DNA of 64,000 nucleotides from Oscarella lobularis (taxonomy: Eukaryota > Porifera > Homoscleromorpha > Homosclerophorida > Oscarellidae), in NCBI RefSeq assembly GCF_947507565.1, contig NC_089176.1, positions 3,410,001 to 3,474,000 on the forward strand, given 5' to 3'. Positions 1 to 10,366 of the stretch are shown here, in pieces. The notes below the pieces were generated by a model that worked only from the letters and a program-made list of their open reading frames with translations, did no database searches and had not been told where the DNA came from. Made by a program: the position numbers and the translations under genes. Position 1 is the first letter of the stretch, and each line of letters begins with the position of its first letter.

Positions 1-7
1 TGTGTAG

Positions 8-527
8 GCCGGGGACAGGATAAGCATTCTGGACAGTCCCGACTCGGGAATTTGGTACGGTCGTCTGCGCGGCCGTGCCGGTCGATTGAATTTCAGCGAC
101 GTGAAGCGAGAAACGACGGGTGACCGCCGATCGTCGGCTGCGAAACAGCCTCCGCCATTGCCGCCGCCTGCTGATACGACAGCGCCGCCTCAAGTGCGCC
201 CGCTTCCCAGATCCGATCCCGCAAGTTTTTCTTGGCTCTGCGCCTAAAGTTTTTTCACGTCTCTTATCGTTTTAGATGACTAGAAGGAGAATAACGCCGG
301 CGGTAACGTATTCGCCGGCTTCTCGCTCTCTCGTCGACGAGTTGAAGGGGAAGAGTCTTCCGCGCACCGGTGCGTCCGGTCACTCGGCGTGGGGCGGCGG
401 CTCGCCAATGAGCTCGCCTGAAGCGTCTCGCAGCGAGCGTCCACCTGCTCAACTGCCGCGCGGCGGAAGGCACGGCAGCCCGCAGCCGGCAAGGAGGCGC
501 CCCAAGCCTCCGCCCCATCATCAGTAG
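8..527 (+). CDS. SH3-domain protein, 3' exons (partial)
   Basis: Two exons, 8-193 and 276-527, joined in phase 0 across an 82-nt GT-AG intron. An acceptor (tgtgtag) occupies bases 1-7, so the gene enters from the left. The first exon gives the end of an SH3 fold: GDRISILDSPDSGIWYGRL, with the invariant W and a following G-R-x-G-R-L stretch. The LNFSDVK ending resembles the SASH/SLY type (usually KFIYVDV) as much as caskin. A proline-rich linker (QPPPLPPP) follows, then a basic, low-complexity tail that ends in PPHHQ at TAG 525-527. An AATAAA at 668-673 is a plausible polyadenylation signal. SH3 domains bind proline-rich peptides, so this is probably a signalling scaffold. The family cannot be named from the C-terminus alone. 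Confidence 0.72.
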
Positions 528-857
528 TGCGTCAAGCTAAAGTAGCTGTGGCTGAAACCGTACGTTTTTGACTTGCTTTGATTAGTCTATTTTTACCGGT
601 TGAGATTCTCGCGTTGTTTCCTTCTCTTTATACCGTACCTATTATAGTAACTGTTATTAGTTTCGTAAATAAAATTATAGAGATTTAGAATGTATGACGC
701 GCGGGGAGAGGGGGATCAAACTAGCTTTAAGCTGACCGTGCGTTGGCTTGGGCTAAAGTGAATGGTTTCTTGAAGACGTGTTACCTGCCAGCAAGTAAAA
801 AACACAGAGCAAACAAAATACGCTTACAAAAATATGACGAAAGAGGATGTGTCGCAA
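528..857. other. Spacer between two convergent genes
   Basis: This stretch holds the presumed 3' UTR of the SH3 gene, with AATAAA at 668-673, and the 3' flank of the minus-strand beta-helix gene, whose stop is at 858-860. I see no coding frame or repeat in it. Confidence 0.5.
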
Positions 858-3800
858 TCACATGCCGAGCTTCGCTCTAGCCATCTCCAAAATCTCGGTA
901 TTTGTTATTTTAGAGCTTATAGTCGATCCCTGCAGACAAGTTGCATTACAACGTTCTTTATGTCAAATCAAAGGCAGGTACCTGGTCATGTCCGTCTTTC
1001 TGCCATTCTTCTAAGCTCTTTATTTCCTTCTTGTAGCCGGGCACGACGAATGGCAAACTTGCATTGCCAGGTGTGAAATAATGATTGTTCATCTGTCAGA
1101 ATTAGCCAACTCGCAAAAAAATACAGTTCCATCATATCATAGTTACCGTTTCGGGAAAAATATTGCCGTCTAGCCAAGCGGCATCTTTAACAGCGATGAA
1201 GGTCCCAGAATGACTTACAATAGTATTGTTTGAAAAGCTGTCAGAGCGTCTTGTGTAGTGGGAATGCACATGAGCTCCTGTAATAAAAAATAAATAAATA
1301 CGAACAGTACTCTTGTACAATTCGCACCCATGGGACCAAGAAAATACGGCTGCAAAATTCCAAACGAGGCGTTGAAGGTGTCGGCATAAACCTGGATAAA
1401 ACATATCATACCATTAATTAAACCGCAGCAGCAGCAAATCTTACAATTAAATTGTTTGATGATTGCCTTCTGTTTCCATCTCTATTCTTAATGCCACCAT
1501 AAACTACATCAAATCGTGCGGCACCTTCTACCATAGCCCTTTTAGTGACGTACTTAGAACGTTGTTGGTATCGATGTAAGATGAACTGCCATCATCTAAG
1601 ATGTACGTCGAATTCTGAGTCTCTACCGCCCTTCTCTAATTCATGTACCGTGATCAATGAGTTTGTCTGAGTTTGAATGGCCAAGACCGAAATTCCGATT
1701 AATGAGAAAATTGCTAATAACATGCGGTTGTTGTGTGCTGTAAAGAGTCAAAAAAAATTACTGACCTGTCCAAATGACTATATTCAGGTTCCGTAGTAAA
1801 ATTACCAGAGGAATCCTATGACCAATGCTGACACCTTGTGAATCAAATTCATCCACTACTAGTAGTTACCTTAAAATAAAATATTTCGCGATCCCAGCTA
1901 TTAAAAGGTCCATGATCCCTAAAGAACACATAAAATAAATACATAGAATTTAAGCTCAACGCACCAAGTTTCTCGAACGACGTTAAAAATAAGATTTCCC
2001 TGAAGGAGATTTCCACCGCCAAATCCGTCGTTGAAATTGACGCCGGCTCTGGGTCCTCGATACATGACGTTGTTTCTAAAGTGTGCATGTTGTCTGCAAA
2101 GCCAATCACAAACATTGTCTATCACACCTTATCATATTGAGACGAGCAACAGCTTGAAAGTACATTGACGTCTAAAAAGGCACCGTCTTCAAAAATATTT
2201 CATACATTTTTTTCCTGCACCTGTTTTCCATATATACCGACTCCTGCCATGTGGTTATTCGCTATAAGATTGTACGACGGTTGCGTGTCTGCGGTCCCGT
2301 CTATGTACCTAGCAACGCTATTCAGTTTTTTTAACTCGTTTGTGATTGGTTTTATTTAGCACATTGTTGAGCCGACAGCTGCTACGGCATTGTCACCGCA
2401 GTCAAGAATGTTGTTGTATTTCACTGAGCAGTACTTGACATGATTGCTTAGAAATACTGCATTTCCACCAGGCTGCAGGTACAAGTGGCAAAACCAGAGC
2501 GTTTCCCTATAATGAGAAAACTAACCTGATCGAAGATACAATGCGAAATAGTTATATTTTCTGCTCCATCCAAAAACACCATTCCTAGATGAATAAAGGA
2601 ATCGGGGGCCGTGCTTATCGTCTGCCATCAATCAGTACCTCCTCTATGTATAGCCCAATCTCCGCTCGGTGGGGGCTCATAGCTGCTCATAAACGTCGGC
2701 GTCGAATGACGGAAAGTTAGCCCGTCAAACGTAACGTGCTTGACAGACATACTATGCAGAAACTCCATGATACAAGTCATTGAGTGGGTTGCTTCTGTAC
2801 TTGGCGGATCCTCTAAATGCGACCAAGGTCTCCAATAGCGGCGTCTCAAACACAGATTGTCGCGGATCTTTTTCGCTGTACAAGTACAGAGTGCGATTGG
2901 TCGAGTCGTAGTAGAATTCACCTAGCAAATAATTAATTAACCGCGAAGCCGTTTGCCACCCATCATTTTGATACCCTCGTCGTCAAGCTCTTCAAAGACA
3001 TTCTCCACATAGAAAAGATTCTTTTGAATCGATCCTCCGCGAGCCTCTTGAAATCCACCCCGACTCAATTTCACGAGATGGCTGCTCGTGTCAATGGAGT
3101 CAACGTCAAATGCCCAGCTACACGTAGCGACGCTAAGTACTCATCTCAACGGAGAAGATATAAGCTTACCCGCCCCAGAAGTGAGTGTGAAACATATGTA
3201 CTGTGGCCTCGTGGGCATTGGCCCATTTTCGTTTTGTCCACGTTGACGGATCATAATGAAACGCCTAAAAAATGCACTTTACATAGAAGAAGCTTCATAG
3301 AGAGGGAAAATTTCACCATATCCACTTTAGAATTCCACAGTGGCCTATTCAGCGACGTGTTGTACCGCGAAAGAGCTCCGCCTTCAAACGCTTCAAAATA
3401 AGCGCAGGATCCCTGTCAAAAGAAACATATTAAAAATCAAAAAAAGTCGCATCTATGCTCACCTTATGATACATAGGAGTATCAACGTACAACGTGTGGT
3501 TTTTATTGAGAGGAAGCACCGTGCCTGCAGGCATCATATAATCCATATATCAATGTGCCTTCCTTATTTCCCACCGGTGCTGATGACTTCATTATTGTGC
3601 TTGTTGATCACCTTCGTATTGACAGGCACCATCGTTCCCGCTTCGCCGCTGCCACCTCCACTGCCGCCTGCATTGATATAACCCTCTGGTTGTGGAACCG
3701 ACGCGTCGCCGTTGGGAAATCTCGCCAGTTTGAGGCGATTTCCGTCTCGAAACAATGAAGAAATTTTGACGTCATCGGAAACAATTGCTCGATAAACATC

Positions 3801-4557
3801 GTTTCCCTGCTTCGTCCAGTCCAAATCGAGTTTAATTCCCCCAGACACGACGACGGATTCGCCCTAAACGGAAATGAAGTTGAGAGGAAGTGCAGTCGGA
3901 CCTGCACGTGCCTGGTAGGCTCGATAGGTGATTGGCATTTCGTCGGAGACGCCGGAATCCTGTGGTTCAAGAAACAACGTTCCGTTCAAATAATACGTTC
4001 CTTCTCTCAATATAACAGATATGGACTTTCTTTCGTTTGCTGCACGACGAGACATGCGCATTAAAAAGTCTTTCTCGCTCTAAGCTCTCTTTCCCACCTG
4101 ACGTCTTTCGTATTTCGTCACGAGCTCTCACTATCGTACGAAAAGGGGACCCCTCCGTTCCGCTATTCGTATCGCTTCCTTGCGGCGAAACGTAGTATTC
4201 TGTCGTCGTTGCGTCGTATCGACTCGCTTCGAAAGACGACGACAAAAGATATTTCCACGCGTGCACGTCGCCGATCGAAGCGCTGCACGTTTTCAACTGG
4301 AGCGCGTCGTGCACTTGCACCAGCGCCTGCTTCGCGTCGGGAACGTCTTGGAGAACCTTGGACGCGTACTCCAAAGCGAGTTTTCGAACGCCGCAGTCGA
4401 ATTCGGCGTCGATCGGATAGGTGCGTTCGTTGGAGGCTTCATCCCAATCGGAAATCCTCGTCGCGTCGGCGAACGAGGCACCCGGCGGCGTCGGCTGCGG
4501 GCATTGGGCAACGAGGAATGGAAGAGACCCAATAAGAGCGAAAAGGGCTTGATGCAT
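858..4557 (-). CDS. Secreted right-handed parallel beta-helix protein
   Basis: The gene starts at ATG 4557 with a signal peptide (MHQALFALIGSLPFLVAQC) and stops at 858-860. I could read about 23 short exons in one consistent frame. Family landmarks in order are: YYVSPQGSDTNSGTEGSPF (exon 1), ITYRAYQ/GESVVVSGG, YFEAFEGGALSRYN, EELDDEGEFYYDSTNRTLY, VTFDGLTFRHS, GDWAIHRGG, FNDGFGGGN, DHGPFNSWDRE, DDGSSSYIDTNN, VYGGIKNRDG and NNHYFTPGN near the C-terminus. This pattern belongs to large extracellular beta-helix proteins of bacteria and marine invertebrates, which relate to polysaccharide lyases and epimerases; the substrate is unknown. Exon 2 appears to use a GC donor (CAG|gcacgt, intron 3911-3864). 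One inferred intron near 1545-1575 is only about 26 nt. No disabling change was needed to read the frame. The fold call is firm; the function is inference. Confidence 0.85.
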
Positions 4558-5187
4558 TCTCCTTTGACCAGAGCGCGCTAGTTCCTACGTTATTTTTATT
4601 CGCATTTTATTTTTCGCCGTCATGCAGTGTCCTCAAAAACGCGTTCGTTCGACGTATTGTGTATTCAATATCTAAGCAAAAATAGGCAACACTGCCGTCT
4701 TGACGAGAGGGAGAGATCGAGAGAAACTTTGAAGGAACGCGACTCGAAATCGTCCAGATTCGCTTCGCTACTCGAAGCAAACAACTAAGGTGTTAGCGAC
4801 GATCCCATATGAAGCCTTGTAGCACAAACGGGGTTCCCTTTCTCTCGAAATCGATTTAGTGACGTCATAACGGATGTGTGAGGGTTGTCGTTCACATCAA
4901 ACACGAGTCATACATGTGCATGCATCTAAACTAGATAATGATGGCCTTTCGTGAGCCATCATGAGATCCCCGAACACCCCCAGCACATTCTTATTACACT
5001 AATTTTTGTAAAGCCTTTTTGCATAATTTGCATCGCACTGCCTAACCACGTGAAGTGGCATGCTTTATTCTCGGCAAAAGCCTACAATTTGGCCTCTTAT
5101 GCAAGCGTGACACAGAGCTATACCTCTCCTAACCCTAACCTCTGCCCCTTTGGGTGATCGTGTCACGAGGCCCATTATCAGCTCGCA

Positions 5188-5235
5188 GTTGGGTTTGCGT
5201 GCTGCGAGCGCAGCTCGCAGCACGACAAACCCAAC
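5188..5235. repeat. Near-perfect inverted repeat (hairpin)
   Basis: The left arm (gttgggtttgcgtgctgcg...) and right arm (...cagcacgacaaacccaac) are reverse complements of about 22 nt. They differ by one inserted A and are separated by a loop of about 3-4 nt. It lies about 600 bp upstream of the first lectin gene. It could be a small foldback or MITE remnant, or an RNA hairpin. Confidence 0.75.
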
Positions 5236-5590
5236 GTGCTCCTTTACTGCGTCCCTTTATGAACGTTACTGATAAAGCTCATTGCTATGTGCCCATTATG
5301 TTTAATAGTATTTATTCTCGATGATGTAGCCTGTAATATAATATGCTTACTGTACCACTGTACTCCTTCCTGAAAAGTTTTGAACACAATCCGGGGTTCC
5401 TATTTACTGTGACGTCACCTTTTTATGCACATTCAGGTTTGTTCAAAATACGGGAGAGTATGACATCACAATGAATGTGATGTCATAAAGGCACCTGTGT
5501 GCGTGATTGGCCTAAGAGCGATTGTGACGTGAGCGTTACCGACAGACAGACAGACAAACACTTTGGTTTTTGGGCGATCACGTTTGAGAG

Positions 5591-5622
5591 CCCCTCCCAC
5601 CAGGGCGCCCTGGTGGGAGGGG
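5591..5622. repeat. Perfect 32-bp GC-rich palindrome
   Basis: The two 16-nt arms (cccctcccaccagggc and its reverse complement) abut with no loop. It lies about 210 bp upstream of the first lectin ATG, inside the putative promoter. It may be a dimeric protein-binding site or a foldback relic. Confidence 0.85.
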
Positions 5623-5829
5623 AATCATTCGACAAAAAGATCACCTCTTCCTGAAAAGCCAATTCAGCTAGTGGAGAGGACGAGACTTTGTCTTTGCTTT
5701 TCCGCCTTATTTAATTTAATTAAGTTCAAAACCTGTCAGAACCGGAAAAGCTGGGTTTCTACGTCAGTTCTACCACATTGCAGACCGGAAAGGCGTTTCA
5801 CTGCTTTTCCGGCCGTCAGTTGTGCCACA

Positions 5830-7760
5830 ATGCTGTTGGAAGTCGCAATCTCTTTCGTGCTTCTAGCTTCGACCCTCGACGCGTCTCCGGCTCCGCAGAA
5901 CTACGAAGCCAATCCCTCCGCCAAAGTGAGTCAACTACCAGCCACGTCTAGACCGGCGGCATTTTTTTTCTTTAGGAAATAGCCGACGCCGTGAAGGAGT
6001 TCATCTCAGGCGGTCCGGGAAGCGTAGGAGCGGGAGCGAAGGTTTGTACAACGATGATATCATAACACCGATCGATGTCAGTACATGATGTATTATGAAG
6101 GCTTTGGCTGCGGAAATAGTGAGCCTCGTCAAAGACCAGTGCAACATAAACGGCGGCTATGACAACGGCGATGGAGAAGGCGCCGGCGCCGGCGGAGAAA
6201 TAACAAACATCGCTTTGGGAAAAGTAGCCGTGCAAAGTTCTGTCTGCTGCGGCAACGCGTTTGCTTCGCGCGCCGTCGACGGCAACACGGAGGGTAACTA
6301 CAACCACGGCAGTGTGACGCACACGAACAACGAAGACCAGCCCTACTGGCGAGTCGATCTCGGTCGTTCGTGCGTCGTTCAAAAAGTCGTCGTTTTTAAT
6401 CGAGTTGACTGTTGCGGCGACCGTCTCCAAAATTACGACGTCTTTCTTGAAGATTTTGCTTTCCGGCCTATCAAGACCTACTTTCACGGATCGGGAGTGC
6501 TGGAGAAAATCGAATTCGGCGGCGACGCTCTCGTTCGCGGCGTCGAACACGTGCGCGTGCAATTGCGCGGAAAGAATCCTCTCAGTCTCGCCGAAGTTCA
6601 AGTGTTCGGGCACTGCAACGTCCCACGAACCGGCTTCGATAACGTCGCCTTGGACAAGTACGCGTTCCAAAGTTCGACGATCAACCACGCCCTTAAGCCC
6701 GTCGCCGCGAAGGCCGTCGACGGTAATATCGACGGCAATTTTGGGGTTGGAAGCACGACGCACACGAATAACAATAATGGGGCCTGGTGGGAAGTTGATC
6801 TTGGTCATACAGCCGAAATAGCCACCGTTCTCGTCTTCAATCGAGTCGACTGCTGCGGCGACAGACTCGCCAATTTCAAGGTGATTCTCTACAATTTCGC
6901 TCATCAGACGGTGGATACGCTTCACGAAGCGGGCGGCGGAGAACTCGAGTACGGATTCGTCGTCGCTCCTCCGAAAAATGCGCGATTCGTTCGAGTCCAA
7001 TTGCTTGGAACGAACTCTCTCCAATTGGCCGAAGTTGAAGTGTTTGGGAAGCTACTGGGAGGTGAGAGGAAGCGAGTCCCGTTTTAGCCTGAAATATATA
7101 CACAACGTTCTTTCAGGATATGAAAACGTTGCGGTGGGTAAGGCAGCCTCACAAAGTTCGACCCTTGCCAATGCTTACAATCCAATTGCGGACAAGGCCG
7201 TCGACGGTCTCGTCGATGGTCAATGGGACGTTCGAAGCACCACCCACACGAATCATGAAGCAAAGCCTTGGTGGGAGGTCGATTTGGGAAAAGACGAGAT
7301 TATTTATGGCGTTGCAGTTTATAATCGACTTGACTGCTGCGGTGATAGATTGCAGAATTTCGACGTTTCGCTGACGGATGCATCGGGACAGGTAACCAAG
7401 ACTACTCATTTTGGAGTCGGAGTTCTCGTCACCTATCCTGTGCACATTCCAAACGGAGTTGTAGCAAGAAAAGTCAAAGTTCAACTGCGGGGAACCAATT
7501 CTATGCAGCTGGCTGAAGTGGAAGTTTGGGCCGGTAATGGCTTCCTTTTCCCCGGCTTCAGGTTATTTTGACACTCCTGTTTTTTCATAGGAAGTCGCAC
7601 GTGCGGAGGCACAGGAAATGGAGGTCGCTGTGCTTTTCCTTTCACTCACAAGGGCGTAGAGTACAGCGCCTGCACCTCCGCTGGTGGCAATCGCCCGTGG
7701 TGTGCTACCAAGCCGGGCGACTTGAGTATTCATAACGAGTGGGGCTTCTGCTTTTGCTGA
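5830..7760 (+). CDS. Triple F-type lectin + fibronectin II protein, copy 1
   Basis: Five exons: 5830-5925, 5976-6041, 6101-7061, 7117-7533 and 7591-7760, about 569 aa. Exon 1 is a signal peptide (MLLEVAISFVLLASTLDAS). Exons 2-3 begin with a short helical N-region. Exon 3 holds two F-type lectin (fucolectin) domains, exon 4 the third, and exon 5 a fibronectin type II module with CAFPFTHKG and a GFCFC end. All three lectin domains carry the eel-agglutinin fucose motif H-x26-R-x-D-C-C-x-x-R: THT plus NRVDCCGDR, NRVDCCGDR and NRLDCCGDR, including the paired cysteines known to form a vicinal disulfide in that family. Secretion and fucosylated-glycan binding are inferred from family. Exons 4 and 5 each begin after phase-1 introns, the classic phase for module shuffling. 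This is the first of five tandem copies. Confidence 0.93.
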
Positions 7761-7931
7761 GAAATTAACTTGGGTTTGATTGGATGGACTTATTTGCTGG
7801 TCTCTGTTTTTCTTTGCTCTATGTCTCTGCGCACGCAATGTACTGTCTATGTATGCTTTGATGTTTATTAAAAAATTGACTTCCCATATAACTGGTCTCC
7901 TCGGCTGGCTGGCGTCACAGAGAAACAAAAA

Positions 7932-9855
7932 ATGCTCTTGGGAGTGCTGTCTCTCGCGCTTCTCCTAGCTGCCACACCTAAAGCGTCGCCAATTCTGCAG
8001 GGCTATGAAGGCAACGGCCCCTCTGCCAAGGTGAGCCGAAGAGCGTTTGCAGGCTAATTAGCTAAATAAGAAAGATTTTCGCAGGAAATAGCAGACGCTG
8101 TACAAGAGTTCACGGAAAGCGGAGTGAAGGTTTAGCGATTGATTTTCTAAGTACCGTATAAATGACGTACCTGTTCAGACCGTGGCGGAAGAAATATTCA
8201 ATCTCGTCAAAAAAAAGTGCAATGTCAGTGACGAAAACGGAGGTTCACCGCCTGGCGAAGGCGGAGGCGCCGGCGGAGAAATAACAAACATTGCTTTGGG
8301 AAAAGTAGCCGTGCAAACTTCTATCTCTCACGAACACGCGTTTCCGTTCCGCGCCGTCGACGGTGAAACGAACGGTGACTTCTCTCACAACAGCGTGACA
8401 AAAACGAAGATCGAAGACCGGCCTAGCTGGCGAGTCGATGTCGGTCATTCATGCGTCGTTCAAAAAGTCGTCATTTTCAATCGAGTCGACTGCTGCGGCG
8501 AACGTCTCCAAAATTTCGACGTTTCCCTCGAAGATTTCGCTTTCCGGCCTATTAAGACCTACTTCTACGGATTGGGAGTGCTGGAAAAATTTGAATTCGG
8601 CGGAGACGATCTTATTAGCGGAGTCGAACACGTGCGCGTGCAATTGCGCGGAAGGAACGTTCTCAGTCTTGCCGAAGTTCAAGTGTTTGGGCGCTGCAAC
8701 TCCCAGCGAACCGGTTTCGACAACGTCGCCCTAAACAAGTACGCGTTCCAAAGTTCGACGCACACACACGCCGTTAAGCCCGTCGCCGCGAAGGCCGTCG
8801 ACGGTAACATCAGCGGGCGATTTTTCACTGGAAGCACGGCGGTTACAAATAAGGATGATAGAGCCTGGTGGGAAGTTGATCTTGGCCATACAGCCGAGAT
8901 AGCGACCGTCCTCGTCTTCAATCGAATCGACTGCTGCGGCGAGAGGCTCGCCAATTTCAAGGTGATTCTCTACAATTTTGCTCATCAGACGGTGGATACG
9001 CTGCACGAAGCGGGCGGCGGAGAACTCGAATACGGTTTCGTCGTCGCTCCTCCGAAAAACGCGCGATTCGTTCGAGTTCAACTTCTTGGAAAGAACAACC
9101 TCCAGTTGGCCGAAGTTGAAGTGTTTGGAAAGATAATTGGAGGTGAGAAAGGAAGCGAGTCTATATGTTTAACCAGATAATTATGTATACCAATACGACA
9201 TTTCCAGGATATGAAAACATTGCGGTAGGTAAGGCGGCCTCACAAAGTTCGACCCGTGACAATGGTTACAATCCAATTGCGGACAAGGCTGTTGACGGTC
9301 TCGTCGATGGTCAGGTACTAGAAAGCGTTACCGTAACGAATAAAAAAGCGGGAGCTTGGTGGGAAGTTGACTTGGGAGCGAACGAGATTGTCTATGGTGT
9401 TACCATCTATAATCGACTCGATAATTGCTGCAGAAGTAGATTGCAGAATTTCAACGTTTCACTGACGGATGCATCGGGACAGGTTACCAAAACTACTCAT
9501 TTCGGAGTCGGGGTTTTTGTCACCTATCCTGTGCACATTCCAAACGGAGTTGTAGCGAGAAAGGTCAAAGTCCAACTCCGAGGAACCAACTATTTGTCGT
9601 TGGCTGAAATGCAAGTTTGGGCTGGTAACATTCTTTGCTTTTCAGCGTTTCTTGAATATAATGATATTTTTAATTTTAATAGGAAGTCGTGCCTGTGGCG
9701 GCACAGGAAATGGGGCTCGGTGTGCTTTTCCTTTCACTTACAAGGGCGTCGAGTACAGTGCCTGCACCTCCGTGGGTAGAGATCGCCCGTGGTGCGCTAC
9801 CAAGCCAGGCGACTTGAGTACTCACAACGAGTGGGGATTCTGCTTCTGCTCATAA
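7932..9855 (+). CDS. Triple F-type lectin + FN2 protein, copy 2 (His-less)
   Basis: Five exons: 7932-8030, 8085-8129, 8179-9142, 9208-9624 and 9683-9855, about 565 aa. Architecture and intron phases match copy 1, and it begins only about 170 bp after copy 1's stop. The signal peptide is MLLGVLSLALLLAATPKAS. The frame is intact, but the fucose-coordinating histidine is absent in all three lectin domains: SVTKTKIEDRP, STAVTNKDDRA and SVTVTNKKAGA replace the THT context of the sisters. The R-x-D-C-C-x-x-R half persists in domains 1 and 2. In domain 3 it reads NRLDNCCRSR, with one extra residue between Asp and the second Arg. The FN2 module is complete (CAFPFTYKG ... GFCFCS). It is probably expressed and secreted, but with altered or lost fucose binding. 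Confidence 0.92.
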
Positions 9856-10366
9856 GTCAAAACTTGCTTATTGATTCGCTGTTCTTCGTCTCTTTTGTCT
9901 GTGTGCGTGCGTGTGTTTTGATCAGTATCTCTTCTATGCGCTGTATGTGAAACAGAACGGCAACTTCTTCGCATATATCTCGATCAAACTGCTCAAAATG
10001 CTCATACACTCTGATTTGATCAATTATTGACCCAGACGATAGGTTGACGTCGTAGTAGGCACGTACGGCCAAAACCTTCTCAGAACAGTCTTCAGCTAAC
10101 GTAGTGACTATACACGTCTAGCTGTGGGTAGTGCAGCAATCGCTCGCCGTCACGGTGCCGTATATACAACCAAGACAGCTAGGCGTGAAGCGTTATAGCT
10201 TCTGCTGAGCCAAACTTGGTCTTCCGAGGCTCTTTGTTTTGTTATCTCCTAACTAAACAACGTCCGGGGAAAATTCAGGTAAGCATCCGCCTACGGCGTG
10301 GATCGAATGTCCACTCAACGGAAAGGCGTTAGCCCGTGACCCAGGTAACTCGGATCAGTTGACAAA
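9856..10366. other. Spacer between lectin copies 2 and 3
   Basis: About 510 bp. It contains the 3' end of copy 2 and the promoter of copy 3; a TATA-like tatata lies near 10156. I see no gene here. Confidence 0.4.

Larger units (their letters stand above)
4558..5829. other. Divergent intergenic region with two inverted repeats
   Basis: This is the shared 5' region of the beta-helix gene (-) and the first lectin gene (+). It holds a hairpin-forming inverted repeat at 5188-5235, a GACA microsatellite at about 5541-5557 and a perfect 32-bp palindrome at 5591-5622. No convincing coding frame is present. Confidence 0.5.

Noticed and set aside
5125-5155. Telomere-like cctaaccctaac
   Set aside because: Only about two imperfect units occur, inside ordinary intergenic sequence.
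5972-7024. A 350-codon open frame on the minus strand opposite lectin copy 1, with a similar 303-codon frame at 10621-11532
   Set aside because: It is the antisense shadow of the lectin exons and recurs wherever the duplicated sequence recurs. It has no family signature and no splice logic.
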